In this document: piece after piece, positions 9,270 to 17,030 of the stretch
How the letters are laid out: each line of letters opens with the position of its first letter
Numbering within the stretch: position 1 is the first letter of the stretch
Source of the DNA: Neisseria sp.
Lineage (GTDB): Bacteria > Pseudomonadota > Gammaproteobacteria > Burkholderiales > Neisseriaceae
Assembly: GCF_030523955.1 (NCBI RefSeq)
Contig: NZ_JAUNHL010000001.1
Location: 55,472 to 119,471 of the forward strand
Length of the DNA stretch: 64,000 bases
Direction of reading: 5' to 3'
Notes under the pieces: model-generated
What the model saw: only the letters and a program-made list of their open reading frames with translations
What the model was told of the DNA's origin: nothing
Databases searched by the model: none
Program-made: the position numbers and the translations under genes

Positions 9270-9556
9270 GCGCCGTGCTCCGAACGCACGAAGGCGGCCA
9301 AATCACGCACCGTCGTCATGTGTTTGCGCACCATGCGGTCGCCCTGAAGCCGCACTTGGAAATACTGCTGCAAGGCCACGGCGATTTGCAGCGCATCGAG
9401 CGAATCCAAGCCGACTGGGCTGCCGTCGCCGAACAAAACCGCATCGTCGGCAAAATCGGCCAAGTCGATTTCGTCCGCTTTGCCCGAGGTTTCCAAAATC
9501 AGCTTTTTCAATTCGGTTTCCAGCGCTTCGGGCGCCAGCGTAAAGGTGTACGACAT
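9266..9556 (-). CDS. acyl carrier protein of the dar module
   Basis: A 96-residue carrier protein. The phosphopantetheine attachment serine is in GLDSLDAL (about residue 53). It overlaps the ketosynthase gene by ATGA, so the two are probably translationally coupled. It is a third carrier protein in the locus (others at 22519-22770 and 22776-23033) and presumably carries the alkyl or polyene chain for the extra ketosynthase pair. Activation would need the transferase encoded at 24606-25262. Confidence 0.88.
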   Translation of the reverse strand: MSYTFTLAPEALETELKKLILETSGKADEIDLADFADDAVLFGDGSPVGLDSLDALQIAVALQQYFQVRLQGDRMVRKHMTTVRDLAAFVRSEHGA

Positions 9557-9569
9557 AATGTTTTCCGTT

Positions 9570-9618
9570 TTTTAGAGCCTGTCTGAAAACATACTGCGCC
9601 TGTTTTCAGACGGCCTTT
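9570..9618. repeat. inverted pair of two different uptake sequences
   Basis: GCCTGTCTGAAAAC on the plus strand faces GTTTTCAGACGGC about 14 bases later. One arm is the CTGTCTGAA dialect, the other the CGTCTGAA dialect, so the stem carries a mismatch. It sits between the carrier-protein gene and the ABC permease gene and may form a weak hairpin in the operon transcript. Confidence 0.6.
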
Positions 9619-9623
9619 TTAGT

Positions 9624-10877
9624 TTAAAACCGCACCTGCGTCTGCAACTGCCGCCTATACAGCCACACCGCCAACAGCAGCGTTGCGGCGGCAAACCCCG
9701 CCAATAATTGCAGATAAAGCGCGATGCCGTTTAAACCGCTGCGGTTGAGCAGCAGTTCCTGAAAGGCTTTCAGCCCCCACGACATCGGCGAAAACCAGGT
9801 AGCCTGCTGCATAACCTCCGGCATCACATGGGCGGGCACCATAATGCCGCCGACGGCCGCCATCAGAATCACGCCGCCGCCGCCCAGCACCACGGCGTGT
9901 TCGGTGGATTTCGCCGCCACGCTCACCAACAGCGCATAGCCCAAAGCAGCGGCGCTCACGGCGGCGGAAAGCAGCGCGTAAAGCGGCCAGCTGCCGTTTA
10001 ACAGCAGCGCCGGCACGCCGATTTCGGGCAACAGGTAGCGGCCGAGCAGCAGCATGCCGGCAAACTGCAACTGGTTAATCAAAAAATAAGGCAGCAGTTT
10101 GGCGGCCACCAAGCCCGCCGCACCGGCACGGGCAAGGCGCAGGCGGGTGATGGTGTTGGTCTGCCGCTCCAGCGCCATCACGTTCGACAACGGTATCATA
10201 ATGAAAAACATACCGAAAATCAGCCAGGCCGGCACACTGTGCTGCACGGCGTTCGGTTTGGCCACCGCCGCGCCCGCCGCGCTCAGATAATGCTCCCGCA
10301 GCATGGTCTGCTTCAAAAAGGCCGACACGGCATCGAACTGCCCGGCGTTTTTTTCATCGACTTTTTTCTGAATATCGTCGCGGACCCGTTTAGGCAACTG
10401 CTTGTTGTCGATGCTGATGCCGCCGTTGCCGTCGAAATAGGCGTTCAGGCGCGTTTCGGTGTAGTGCTGTCGCAGCACGCCTTTTACCGCCGCCAGCCAA
10501 GAAGGCTCGGTATCGGGCGGCACATAAATATCCAGCGGCAGGCTTTCGGCTAGTTTGCCGCCCGCCTGATTGGGGTTGTGCAGCACCAGCTGGAAACGCT
10601 TTTCATGCAGCCCTTGCTGCGCTTCTTTGAGTTTTTCAGACGGCATCAGGCTCACTGTCATCCGCTCTTTTTGCAGCGCAGCGGCAAAAGCGGTGTTGAC
10701 GCTGTCGCCCGCTTTGCCCACCAGCGCGATGCGGCTGCCGCTTTGCGGGTCTTCGTCGCGGCTCAACGCCATCGACATAATCAGCATAAAGGCGATGGGC
10801 ATCACAAACAACACCGCCAAGCCGTGCAGATCACGGCTTAACAGCTTGATTTCTTTCAGCAGCGAGGCGGCGATCAT
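9624..10877 (-). CDS. ABC-2 type exporter permease
   Basis: A 417-residue permease. A transmembrane segment near the N-terminus (residues about 17-38) is followed by a roughly 180-residue extracytoplasmic domain and then five to six hydrophobic segments with the ABC-2 pattern (LIFGMFFIMIPLSNVMALE onwards). The start at 10877 overlaps the ATPase gene by ATGA; an upstream extension to 11174 in the same frame only reads through the ATPase gene and is rejected. With the ATPase it should export a hydrophobic substrate. Flexirubin-type clusters often carry such a pair. Confidence 0.86.
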   Translation of the reverse strand: MIAASLLKEIKLLSRDLHGLAVLFVMPIAFMLIMSMALSRDEDPQSGSRIALVGKAGDSVNTAFAAALQKERMTVSLMPSEKLKEAQQGLHEKRFQLVLHNPNQAGGKLAESLPLDIYVPPDTEPSWLAAVKGVLRQHYTETRLNAYFDGNGGISIDNKQLPKRVRDDIQKKVDEKNAGQFDAVSAFLKQTMLREHYLSAAGAAVAKPNAVQHSVPAWLIFGMFFIMIPLSNVMALERQTNTITRLRLARAGAAGLVAAKLLPYFLINQLQFAGMLLLGRYLLPEIGVPALLLNGSWPLYALLSAAVSAAALGYALLVSVAAKSTEHAVVLGGGGVILMAAVGGIMVPAHVMPEVMQQATWFSPMSWGLKAFQELLLNRSGLNGIALYLQLLAGFAAATLLLAVWLYRRQLQTQVRF

Positions 10878-11764
10878 GCGGCCTCCCGGCGCAAAAAGTC
10901 GAGATAAAAGGCTTCCAGCGTGCCGTGCCCCTGTTGGAAATAACGGATCTGCACACCGCTTCGCTGCAACGCGGCATACACCTCGGCCGCATCGAGTGCG
11001 GTTTCCATCATGCCGTGGCCGTCGGCCGGCTGTGCCTGCAACGCGGCCAGCTGCTCGGGCGGCAGCATGGGATCGGTGATAAAGCGCACACGCTGCGTTT
11101 GCGAGGCCAAAAGTTCGCCCAAACCGCCCTGATAAACCAACCGCCCCTGCTGCAACAGGGCGATTTTGCTGCAAAGCTGCTCGATTTCGGGCAGGTAGTG
11201 CGAGGTGTAAACCACGGTAACGCCGCTGCGGGTGAGCATTTCCACGCTGTCGAGAATGAAGCGGCGCGACTGCGGGTCGATGCCTACGGTGATTTCGTCG
11301 AGAAACACCAATTCGGGCGCGTTAATCAGGCCGATGGCGAAATTCAGGCGGCGCTTCAGTCCGCCGGAAAGGTGTTTGGCGGCTTTGTGTTTGTGTGCGG
11401 TTAAATCGGTTTGCGCCAGCAAGGCGTTCAGGCGGCCTTTATCGCGCATTTTGTAGAGCGAGGCGAAAAACAGCAGGTTGTCCCACACACTCAGCTGCGG
11501 ATAAAACGCAAAATCCTGCGGCACGAGGCCGATTTTCTGCCGCTCGGTGCGGCTCATGCGCCGCATGGGCTTGCCGTTAAACAGAATATTGCCGTGCTGC
11601 ACTTCCTGCAAACCGGCCAACAGCGACATCAGCGTGGTTTTGCCCGCGCCGTTATGCCCGAGCAGCCCCCAGCATTCGCCTTTTCCGATATCGAGCGACA
11701 CGCTGCTTAACGCATCGGTGTCTGCGCCGGGGTAGCGGTGGGAGAGTGATTGGATTTGAATCAT
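10874..11764 (-). CDS. ABC transporter ATP-binding protein
   Basis: A 296-residue ATPase with Walker A GHNGAGKTT (residues 36-44), signature LSGGLKRRL and Walker B LVFLDE. The HYLPEIEQLC stretch contains the switch histidine. It pairs with the permease encoded next (ATGA overlap). The substrate is inferred to be pigment-related from position only. Confidence 0.92.
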   Translation of the reverse strand: MIQIQSLSHRYPGADTDALSSVSLDIGKGECWGLLGHNGAGKTTLMSLLAGLQEVQHGNILFNGKPMRRMSRTERQKIGLVPQDFAFYPQLSVWDNLLFFASLYKMRDKGRLNALLAQTDLTAHKHKAAKHLSGGLKRRLNFAIGLINAPELVFLDEITVGIDPQSRRFILDSVEMLTRSGVTVVYTSHYLPEIEQLCSKIALLQQGRLVYQGGLGELLASQTQRVRFITDPMLPPEQLAALQAQPADGHGMMETALDAAEVYAALQRSGVQIRYFQQGHGTLEAFYLDFLRREAA

Positions 11765-11768
11765 GGTT

Positions 11769-12764
11769 TCAGACAGCCTTCAAACTTTTCCACAGTGCTT
11801 CTTCCTTATCGGCAATCGTGCGCAAAAAGGCGGCGATTTCGCGGCAGCCGTTTTCAGACGGCTGTTTGCACTGTTTCACGCACAGGCTGGCGAAGGTGCG
11901 CCATTCGTCGCCGATGGCGGTCATTTGTTCGGAGGCCGTCTGAAAGCGCGGTTCGCGGCAGATTTCGGCGGCCTGTTCGAGAAAATAGGCGTAGATATAG
12001 CGGAAGCCCGCGCCGCCGGTGCCGATTTCTTCCTGCATGCGCACCAAATGGCCGAGAAACAGTTTCTGATATTTGGCGGATTGCTTTTCGGGCAGCGATT
12101 CGATTTTCGCCGCCACCGTGCGTATGCCTTTCACGCCCGCGAAAAACACCGGCGCGAGCATATGTTTGGCGTTTTTGCGTACGGCGGTGCGGATGAGGGC
12201 GGGCAGTTCGAAGGCAATGCTTTCAGACGGCCTGTTGCCCGAGAGCGTGTACATCATGCCTTTGGCCGCCAGCGCGCCTTTGGCAAAGCGCGCCCGCTGC
12301 AAATCTTCAGCGGCGCAACGCTGCACGGTTTCAAACACCGGGTCGCTGAGCAGATAATCGCCGCCTTCTTTGCCGTACACCACCAGATTGTGGGCATTGA
12401 AATGAAAGCGCATATGCGGCGGAAAATAAGGCAGCCAAAACACCGAAGCCTGCAAGCCTGCGGGGCGGCCCTCGGCAATCGCTTTATCCAGCGCCGCCTG
12501 CCCCGAATGCTCGTCGGCGAATTTGCGGATATCGAGTTTCAGGCCGAGCGTTTTGCAGGTGTTTTTGATGATGCCGCGCGGCGCAATGCGGTAAGACACC
12601 AACGGCATACCGGCGAGCTTGATTAGCGGCATATACACAAAAGTCAGCCCGCGGGCGAGCCCGAAAATCAGCGCTTCGTTGAGCGCGTGGCCGTGGTAGT
12701 TCAGCAGGGCGGACATCACGCCGCTTTCGCAATGGGCGGTGTGCTGGTGGGGAAAATCGTTCAT
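11769..12764 (-). CDS. BtrH N-terminal domain / DUF4872-type protein
   Basis: A 331-residue protein that opens with HTAHCESGVMSALLNYHG, the pattern of BtrH N-terminal domains (a papain-like fold related to acyltransferases/peptidases, with Cys13 as the likely nucleophile). The C-terminal 150 residues are helical and resemble DUF4872. Homologues recur in flexirubin/dialkylresorcinol loci; BtrH itself transfers an acyl chain from a carrier protein, so an acyl-transfer role is a reasonable inference. The stop lies within an AGGCTGTCTGAA uptake-like sequence. Confidence 0.75.
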   Translation of the reverse strand: MNDFPHQHTAHCESGVMSALLNYHGHALNEALIFGLARGLTFVYMPLIKLAGMPLVSYRIAPRGIIKNTCKTLGLKLDIRKFADEHSGQAALDKAIAEGRPAGLQASVFWLPYFPPHMRFHFNAHNLVVYGKEGGDYLLSDPVFETVQRCAAEDLQRARFAKGALAAKGMMYTLSGNRPSESIAFELPALIRTAVRKNAKHMLAPVFFAGVKGIRTVAAKIESLPEKQSAKYQKLFLGHLVRMQEEIGTGGAGFRYIYAYFLEQAAEICREPRFQTASEQMTAIGDEWRTFASLCVKQCKQPSENGCREIAAFLRTIADKEEALWKSLKAV

Positions 12765-12848
12765 GATATTTGTTAAGACCTTGAGGCCTGTCTGAAAGCG
12801 GAATATTGCGTTAAACCGTTGTTTACCGGTTTTCAGACGGCCTGTTTG

Positions 12849-13262
12849 TTATTCTTCAATCGGCGAGCCGGCATCGGTGCGCTTGAGTTCGTCTATGCTG
12901 ATGCGCAGCGCACCGGCGTATTTCTGCAAGGTTTTTTCGGGCAGCTTGGCGAATATTTCGGGGCGCAGGTGGCGGCGCAGCTGCCATTTCCACACGCCGG
13001 CGGCCATTGCCAGGCTGGTTTCGTCGTGGCGGAAGCGGAACATATGGTAATACAGCGGCGAATAAGCGCCGGCGGCCACGGCTTCGCGGGCGGCGCGGGT
13101 TTGCCCGTCAAGCTCGGCCACGGCCATTTCGGTGGCGTAGGATTCGTCTTGCCAGCCGGTGCTGGTGGCGGCTTCGTAATGCCCGTCGCGCGTGCCGTAG
13201 ATGATTTTGCGCTGCCCGTGGTAAGACTTGCTGTTGTCTTGCGGAATGTCTTTTACGTCCAT
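12849..13262 (-). CDS. conserved hypothetical protein of the dar module
   Basis: I do not recognise this 137-residue protein as a named family. It is soluble, with no signal peptide or membrane segment, is rich in aromatic and charged residues (YHGQRKIIYGTRDGHYEAA near the N-terminus, KWQLRRHLRPE in the middle) and has a helical C-terminal half. It lies tightly between darB (three bases) and the BtrH-like gene. The company it keeps suggests a role in dialkylresorcinol assembly or in handling the substrate. Confidence 0.7.
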   Translation of the reverse strand: MDVKDIPQDNSKSYHGQRKIIYGTRDGHYEAATSTGWQDESYATEMAVAELDGQTRAAREAVAAGAYSPLYYHMFRFRHDETSLAMAAGVWKWQLRRHLRPEIFAKLPEKTLQKYAGALRISIDELKRTDAGSPIEE

Positions 13263-13265
13263 TTT

Positions 13266-14435
13266 TCAGACGGCCTCTACTGCTTCCAAAAGCATAAAAC
13301 AAGTGGAAAAACGCCCGCTCTCGGGAATGTAACACAAGATTTTCTGGCCGTTTTCCAGCTTAAACGTGCGCATAAACTCTTCCAAAATAATATAAATCGA
13401 TGCCGAGCCGGTGTTGCCTTTGCTGGCCAGATTGGTAAACCATTTTTCCTGCCCGATACCGAAACCGATGTTCTCCAGCCCTGCGGCCAGCTTGTCGCGG
13501 AAAAAACCCGATGAATAATGCGGCAGAAACCAATCGATATCCTCTGCTTTCAAGCCGTGTTTGGCGGCGATTTGCGCAAGCGGTTTTTCCACCGTGTAGT
13601 GCACAATGTTTTCGTTGAGCAGCTTCACGTCCTGCTTCACCGCCATCAGGCTGTGCCGGCGGCAATAGTCGCTATCAAACGTTTTCCAGCCCTTAAAGAG
13701 GCCGTCTGAAATTTCGGCGCCGGCATACATGCAGGCAGGCATTTCGTGGGCATAGGAAAGCAGCTCGATCCAATGAATTTTCAAACTCACGCCGCTTTCG
13801 TTGGGCCGGTTGCTCAAATGCACCGCGCCCGCGCCGTCGGAAAGCATCCAGCGCAAAAAGTCTTTTTCAAAACCGATTTCGGGTTTGGCATCAGCCAGCT
13901 TTTGATAGTCGGTTTCGCTTTGGAACACTTCGCCGCGCATAATGGCCGACGCGGCTTCAGAAGCAGCGGCCACGGCATGGGCGTGCTCACCCGTGCGCAC
14001 GGCATTGTAGGCGTGTTTCATCGCCGCCATGCCCGCCACGCACACGCCCGCAGCGCTCACCACTTCGCAGGCGCCCGTTTCTTGCAACAGGCCGTGCACC
14101 ATCACGCCGTGGCTGGGCATGGTTTGGTCGGGATAAGAAGTCGCGCAGGCCAAACTGCCCACTCGGGCGGGATCGGTGCCTTGCGCAAACAACTGTCTCA
14201 CCGCCTCCGCCGCCAGCTCCGCGCAACTGTGCGTGGCTTCGCGCGTAACCGGGTCGATGGCGTAATGGCGCGTTTCGATGGCGTTGGAACGCAAAATCAT
14301 TTTTCGCACGCGCGAAGGCAGCCCACCGGCCATGCCGAGCACGGCTTCCATATCGTCGTTGCCTACCGCTGCGTTGGGCAGAAAGGCAGCGGCACGGTTG
14401 ATATAAACGTTTCGCAGTGTGTGGTTTGGATTCAT
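13266..14435 (-). CDS. darB: DarB-like ketosynthase (KAS III fold)
   Basis: A 389-residue thiolase-fold enzyme with the KAS III triad: Cys132 in AAGVCVAG, His in PHYSSG, Asn in SKGNTGSA. DarB enzymes join two beta-keto/alpha-beta-unsaturated acyl thioesters head to head and cyclise them to a 1,3-cyclohexanedione, the precursor of dialkylresorcinols. The divergent N-terminus (INRAAAFLPNAAVGNDDME) also fits DarB better than FabH. It lies beside the flavodoxin-like darA. The gene ends EAV-stop, encoded by an uptake sequence. Confidence 0.85.
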   Translation of the reverse strand: MNPNHTLRNVYINRAAAFLPNAAVGNDDMEAVLGMAGGLPSRVRKMILRSNAIETRHYAIDPVTREATHSCAELAAEAVRQLFAQGTDPARVGSLACATSYPDQTMPSHGVMVHGLLQETGACEVVSAAGVCVAGMAAMKHAYNAVRTGEHAHAVAAASEAASAIMRGEVFQSETDYQKLADAKPEIGFEKDFLRWMLSDGAGAVHLSNRPNESGVSLKIHWIELLSYAHEMPACMYAGAEISDGLFKGWKTFDSDYCRRHSLMAVKQDVKLLNENIVHYTVEKPLAQIAAKHGLKAEDIDWFLPHYSSGFFRDKLAAGLENIGFGIGQEKWFTNLASKGNTGSASIYIILEEFMRTFKLENGQKILCYIPESGRFSTCFMLLEAVEAV

Positions 14436-14473
14436 ATTTTATCTTTAAAATCAATATGGTTTCAGACAGGCCA

Positions 14474-14634
14474 GAGACCTTTGCAAAAGAGTCAGATGCG
14501 GATGCAGTTCAAGGCGTAGCAGCGCAGCGAGCGCAGACATAACATGGAGTTAGGCAAGCGAGCGAGCAGTACCCTAAAGGGCATAAACACACAACGCAGA
14601 AATGCGCCGCAGATGGCTTTTTTGCAAAGGTTTC
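14474..14634. repeat. GAGACCTTTGCAAAA-ended repeat between darA and darB
   Basis: About 160 bases begin with GAGACCTTTGCAAAA and end with the slightly decayed complement TTTTGCAAAGGTTTC. The interior (GATGCAGTTCAAGGCGTAGC and following) is shared with the element at 28905-29047. No ORF of its own is visible. The ends look like terminal inverted repeats of an insertion sequence (IS5-like, from memory), so this is probably a non-autonomous derivative. It touches the end of darA. Confidence 0.8.
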
Positions 14635-15556
14635 ATTCTCCCGAAGGCAAGCTGTAATACCGTTTCTGCCTGCTCAACCAGCCGCGCAACCACGGTTTGA
14701 GTAATTGTTTGATAACGGCGCTCACGGGTATCACGGTTAAAATCAGCGTAATCAGAAAAACGATGTAAAACGCCAGCAGTGCACGGCGCAGCAGCGGCGA
14801 CACCCGCCCGGCCGCCATCAGCAGTTTGCCCCACAGGTAAAAACTGCGCCCGGCCGCTTTTTCGCTGAAAATCAGTTTTTCGTTTACCTTGGCGGCACCC
14901 ATATTCTGAAACACGGTTTCGTCTAAGGTTTGGCCCGAAACCAGCGCATCACGCAGCTTTGCACCGAAACGTGCACCGTCGGCCAATTCTTCGGGGGCAA
15001 TGCCCGCCGCAGGCAAAGCGCGGAAATATTGTTTGTTGCCCGTTAACAGCCATGCCGGCGTGGTGATAAAGCTGGCCGCGCTGTTACAGGCGTCGATTTT
15101 CACGATATTGCCGATCAGTTTGGCGCCGTTTTGCGCCAGCAGGGTTTTCATTTTTTCCTGCGCCATCAGCCACATATTGCGGCAGCCGATTAAAGTGACC
15201 ACGGATTTGCCGTCCAACAATTGTTTCGTTTCGGCCCGCTGCAAAAAGGCGGTAACCGGCTGCGCGGGCGACAGAAACCACACGGTATAGGCAATCACCA
15301 CCGCATCGTAATCTTCACTAGGAATTTCCGGCACTTCGATAGGCTCGGGCCGCAAGTGCACGGTTTCGGGAAATGTGTTGAAAAACCGCCAAAACGGCCA
15401 CGGAAACGGATAAGGCCGCTGCGGCCGGAGATTAACGCAGTCCAAACGGACGCCCGCGCTTTGCCGCAACGGCTCGGCAAAATATTGCGCCAAGCGGCCC
15501 AGTTGGCCGGTTTGCGAATAATACACCAGCAAAACTTTTTTCACGTCGGCTTCCAT
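14633..15556 (-). CDS. darA: DarA-like flavodoxin-fold aromatase
   Basis: A 307-residue protein starting VKKVLLVYYSQTGQLGRL, a flavodoxin FMN-phosphate loop, followed by a roughly 180-residue flavodoxin-like domain, a linker and a C-terminal hydrophobic segment (AFYIVFLITLILTVIPV). It resembles proteins annotated as dialkylresorcinol condensing enzyme DarA, which oxidise the cyclohexanedione made by DarB to the resorcinol. I start it at the ATG at 15556; a GTG four codons later is also possible. Longer in-frame starts lie in the repeat at 15582-15740 and are rejected. Confidence 0.8.
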   Translation of the reverse strand: MEADVKKVLLVYYSQTGQLGRLAQYFAEPLRQSAGVRLDCVNLRPQRPYPFPWPFWRFFNTFPETVHLRPEPIEVPEIPSEDYDAVVIAYTVWFLSPAQPVTAFLQRAETKQLLDGKSVVTLIGCRNMWLMAQEKMKTLLAQNGAKLIGNIVKIDACNSAASFITTPAWLLTGNKQYFRALPAAGIAPEELADGARFGAKLRDALVSGQTLDETVFQNMGAAKVNEKLIFSEKAAGRSFYLWGKLLMAAGRVSPLLRRALLAFYIVFLITLILTVIPVSAVIKQLLKPWLRGWLSRQKRYYSLPSGE

Positions 15557-15581
15557 CTCAACTTTTTTCAGGCATTTTCTT

Positions 15582-15740
15582 AGCGTATAGTCAGAAAGCT
15601 TGCGAAGCGGTTGTTTGAGGGAAAATCCGCAGATGCAAGGCAAAAAGCACAGCAAGATTGGACATCTTGCGAGCATTTTTAACGCAGCAGTTGCGGGTTT
15701 TAACCAAAAACACCGCCGCAACGCTTTCTGACTACACGCT
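15582..15740. repeat. 159-bp inverted-repeat element upstream of darA
   Basis: The left end AGCGTATAGTCAGAAAGC and the right end GCTTTCTGACTACACGCT are complementary with one mismatch. The interior carries no gene. It looks like a miniature inverted-repeat element and ends about 25 bases before the darA start, so it lies in the apeL-darA junction of the operon. Confidence 0.72.
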
Positions 15741-15780
15741 CTAAAATTTAGAAACTTATTTTAACCGAATTAACGCAATC

Positions 15781-15814
15781 ATGCCGTCTGAAAAGCTATT
15801 TTTTCAGACGGCAT
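15781..15814. terminator. inverted uptake-sequence hairpin after apeL
   Basis: ATGCCGTCTGAAAA is mirrored by TTTTCAGACGGCAT after six bases. Inverted DUS pairs often serve as intrinsic terminators in Neisseria, but there is no strong T-run on the apeL strand, so read-through into darA is possible. Confidence 0.6.
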
Positions 15815-15886
15815 CCGACAATGGCAAAACAACATTTTCACATTTCAATAATCAGAAAAACCAACGGCGCGGTGTTGCCGACCGCT

Positions 15887-16480
15887 TCACAGCGCCTGCT
15901 TGGCAAACGCATCCAACTCTTGGCCTGTTTGAACCTGGTTGAAGCGCATCACGGTGCGGTCGCCCTGTTTTTCGCTCAATTCGATGCGGCGTACCACGCT
16001 GTCGCCGCTGATGTCGATGTGGTTGAAAATCTGCTTCATCAGCGCGGTTTTCGGGTTCAGGCGCAGCGTCCATTTTTGCGGGCTGCCGGAGAGCTGCAAG
16101 TCAAACTGCTTTTCCAAGCCCTGCGTATTGCCGCCGAGCAGGTCGAGAAACAGGCTGATTTGGCGGTTTTGGCCGCTCATTTTGCTCTGGTTGGGCTGAA
16201 CCCAGCTTTTGCCGTTCCACTGCATAATGCCGTCGGCACGCACGCGCAGGCGGTTGTCGAACGGTTTCTGCATATGCCACAACAGCCCTTTTTTGGGCAC
16301 CAGCACGAATTGGCCGGCGGTGGTCATCGGCTTGGCAAGCGATTTCAGATGGCGCTCTTGGGTGAACGCGCCCTGCACGTTGGCGGGTTTTTGCAGGGTT
16401 TGCGACAACTCGGCGGTGGAAAACGCCCACAAAAGCGGGCTGGATAAGGTTAAAGCAGCGGTAAACAGCAGTTTTTTCAT
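15887..16480 (-). CDS. apeL: LolA-like outer-membrane lipoprotein carrier (ApeL)
   Basis: A 197-residue periplasmic protein: the signal peptide MKKLLFTAALTLSSPLLWAF is followed by a LolA/LolB-type fold (TQERHLKSLAKPMTTAGQFVLVPKKGLLWHM is typical of DUF2092/LolA-like proteins). Within aryl-polyene loci the homologue probably carries the lipid-like product across the periplasm. The ATG at 16480 is preferred over a GTG at 16495 because AAAAGG sits correctly upstream and the protein then begins with a normal signal peptide. Confidence 0.82.
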   Translation of the reverse strand: MKKLLFTAALTLSSPLLWAFSTAELSQTLQKPANVQGAFTQERHLKSLAKPMTTAGQFVLVPKKGLLWHMQKPFDNRLRVRADGIMQWNGKSWVQPNQSKMSGQNRQISLFLDLLGGNTQGLEKQFDLQLSGSPQKWTLRLNPKTALMKQIFNHIDISGDSVVRRIELSEKQGDRTVMRFNQVQTGQELDAFAKQAL

Positions 16481-16592
16481 CGGTTGCCTTTTCACTAAAA
16501 CGGTTGAATTTCAGAAACGGTTGAATTTCTCGGTAGATTTCTTCAAACGGCAGGAAACATTCTTCAAATCATGCCGCCGCCCGAATGCTTTT

Positions 16593-17030
16593 TCAGACGG
16601 CCTCAAACGTGGGATGGCGTTGCACGGCGGAGAGCCAGCTTTCCGGCGTTTGAAACTGCATTTCGCCGTTTTCGAGCGACACCGCCACTTGGGTGGTGGA
16701 GGCTTTGGTGAGCTTCGCGCCGCTTTCGATATCTGTAATGGTGTAGTCGATACGCAGGCAGCTTTCGATTTCCACCACCGCCGCTTCTACGCGGATATGC
16801 TGGCCGAAGCGGGCGGGCTTCACATATTTCAGGTTCATCTGCACCACCGGCCAGCTGAAACCCTGCCGGCCCATTTCGTTATAGTCGTAGCCGATGGCGC
16901 TCAAGAAGGCGCAGCGCGCCACTTCGAGGTATTTCACATAATGGCCGTGCCACACGATGTGCATCGCGTCAACATCGAAAAAAGGCACTTCCAATTCTAT
17001 ACTGTGGCGGCAATAAATATGTTTAGCCAT
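16593..17030 (-). CDS. apeK: 4-hydroxybenzoyl-CoA thioesterase-family protein (ApeK)
   Basis: A 145-residue hotdog thioesterase. The pattern VPFFDVDAMHIVWHGHYVKYLEVAR is the active-site signature of the 4-hydroxybenzoyl-CoA/YbgC group, with Asp in FDVDAMHIVWH. It probably removes the aryl or polyene acyl group from carrier or CoA, or acts in proofreading. It starts inside the end of the acyltransferase gene (eight-base overlap). The stop is embedded in a DUS (GAGGCCGTCTGA). Confidence 0.87.
   Translation of the reverse strand: MAKHIYCRHSIELEVPFFDVDAMHIVWHGHYVKYLEVARCAFLSAIGYDYNEMGRQGFSWPVVQMNLKYVKPARFGQHIRVEAAVVEIESCLRIDYTITDIESGAKLTKASTTQVAVSLENGEMQFQTPESWLSAVQRHPTFEAV

Noticed and set aside
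9624..11174. Long 516-codon version of the ABC permease
   Set aside because: The first 99 codons overlap the ATPase gene in another frame; the ATGA overlap and conserved membrane start place the beginning at 10877.
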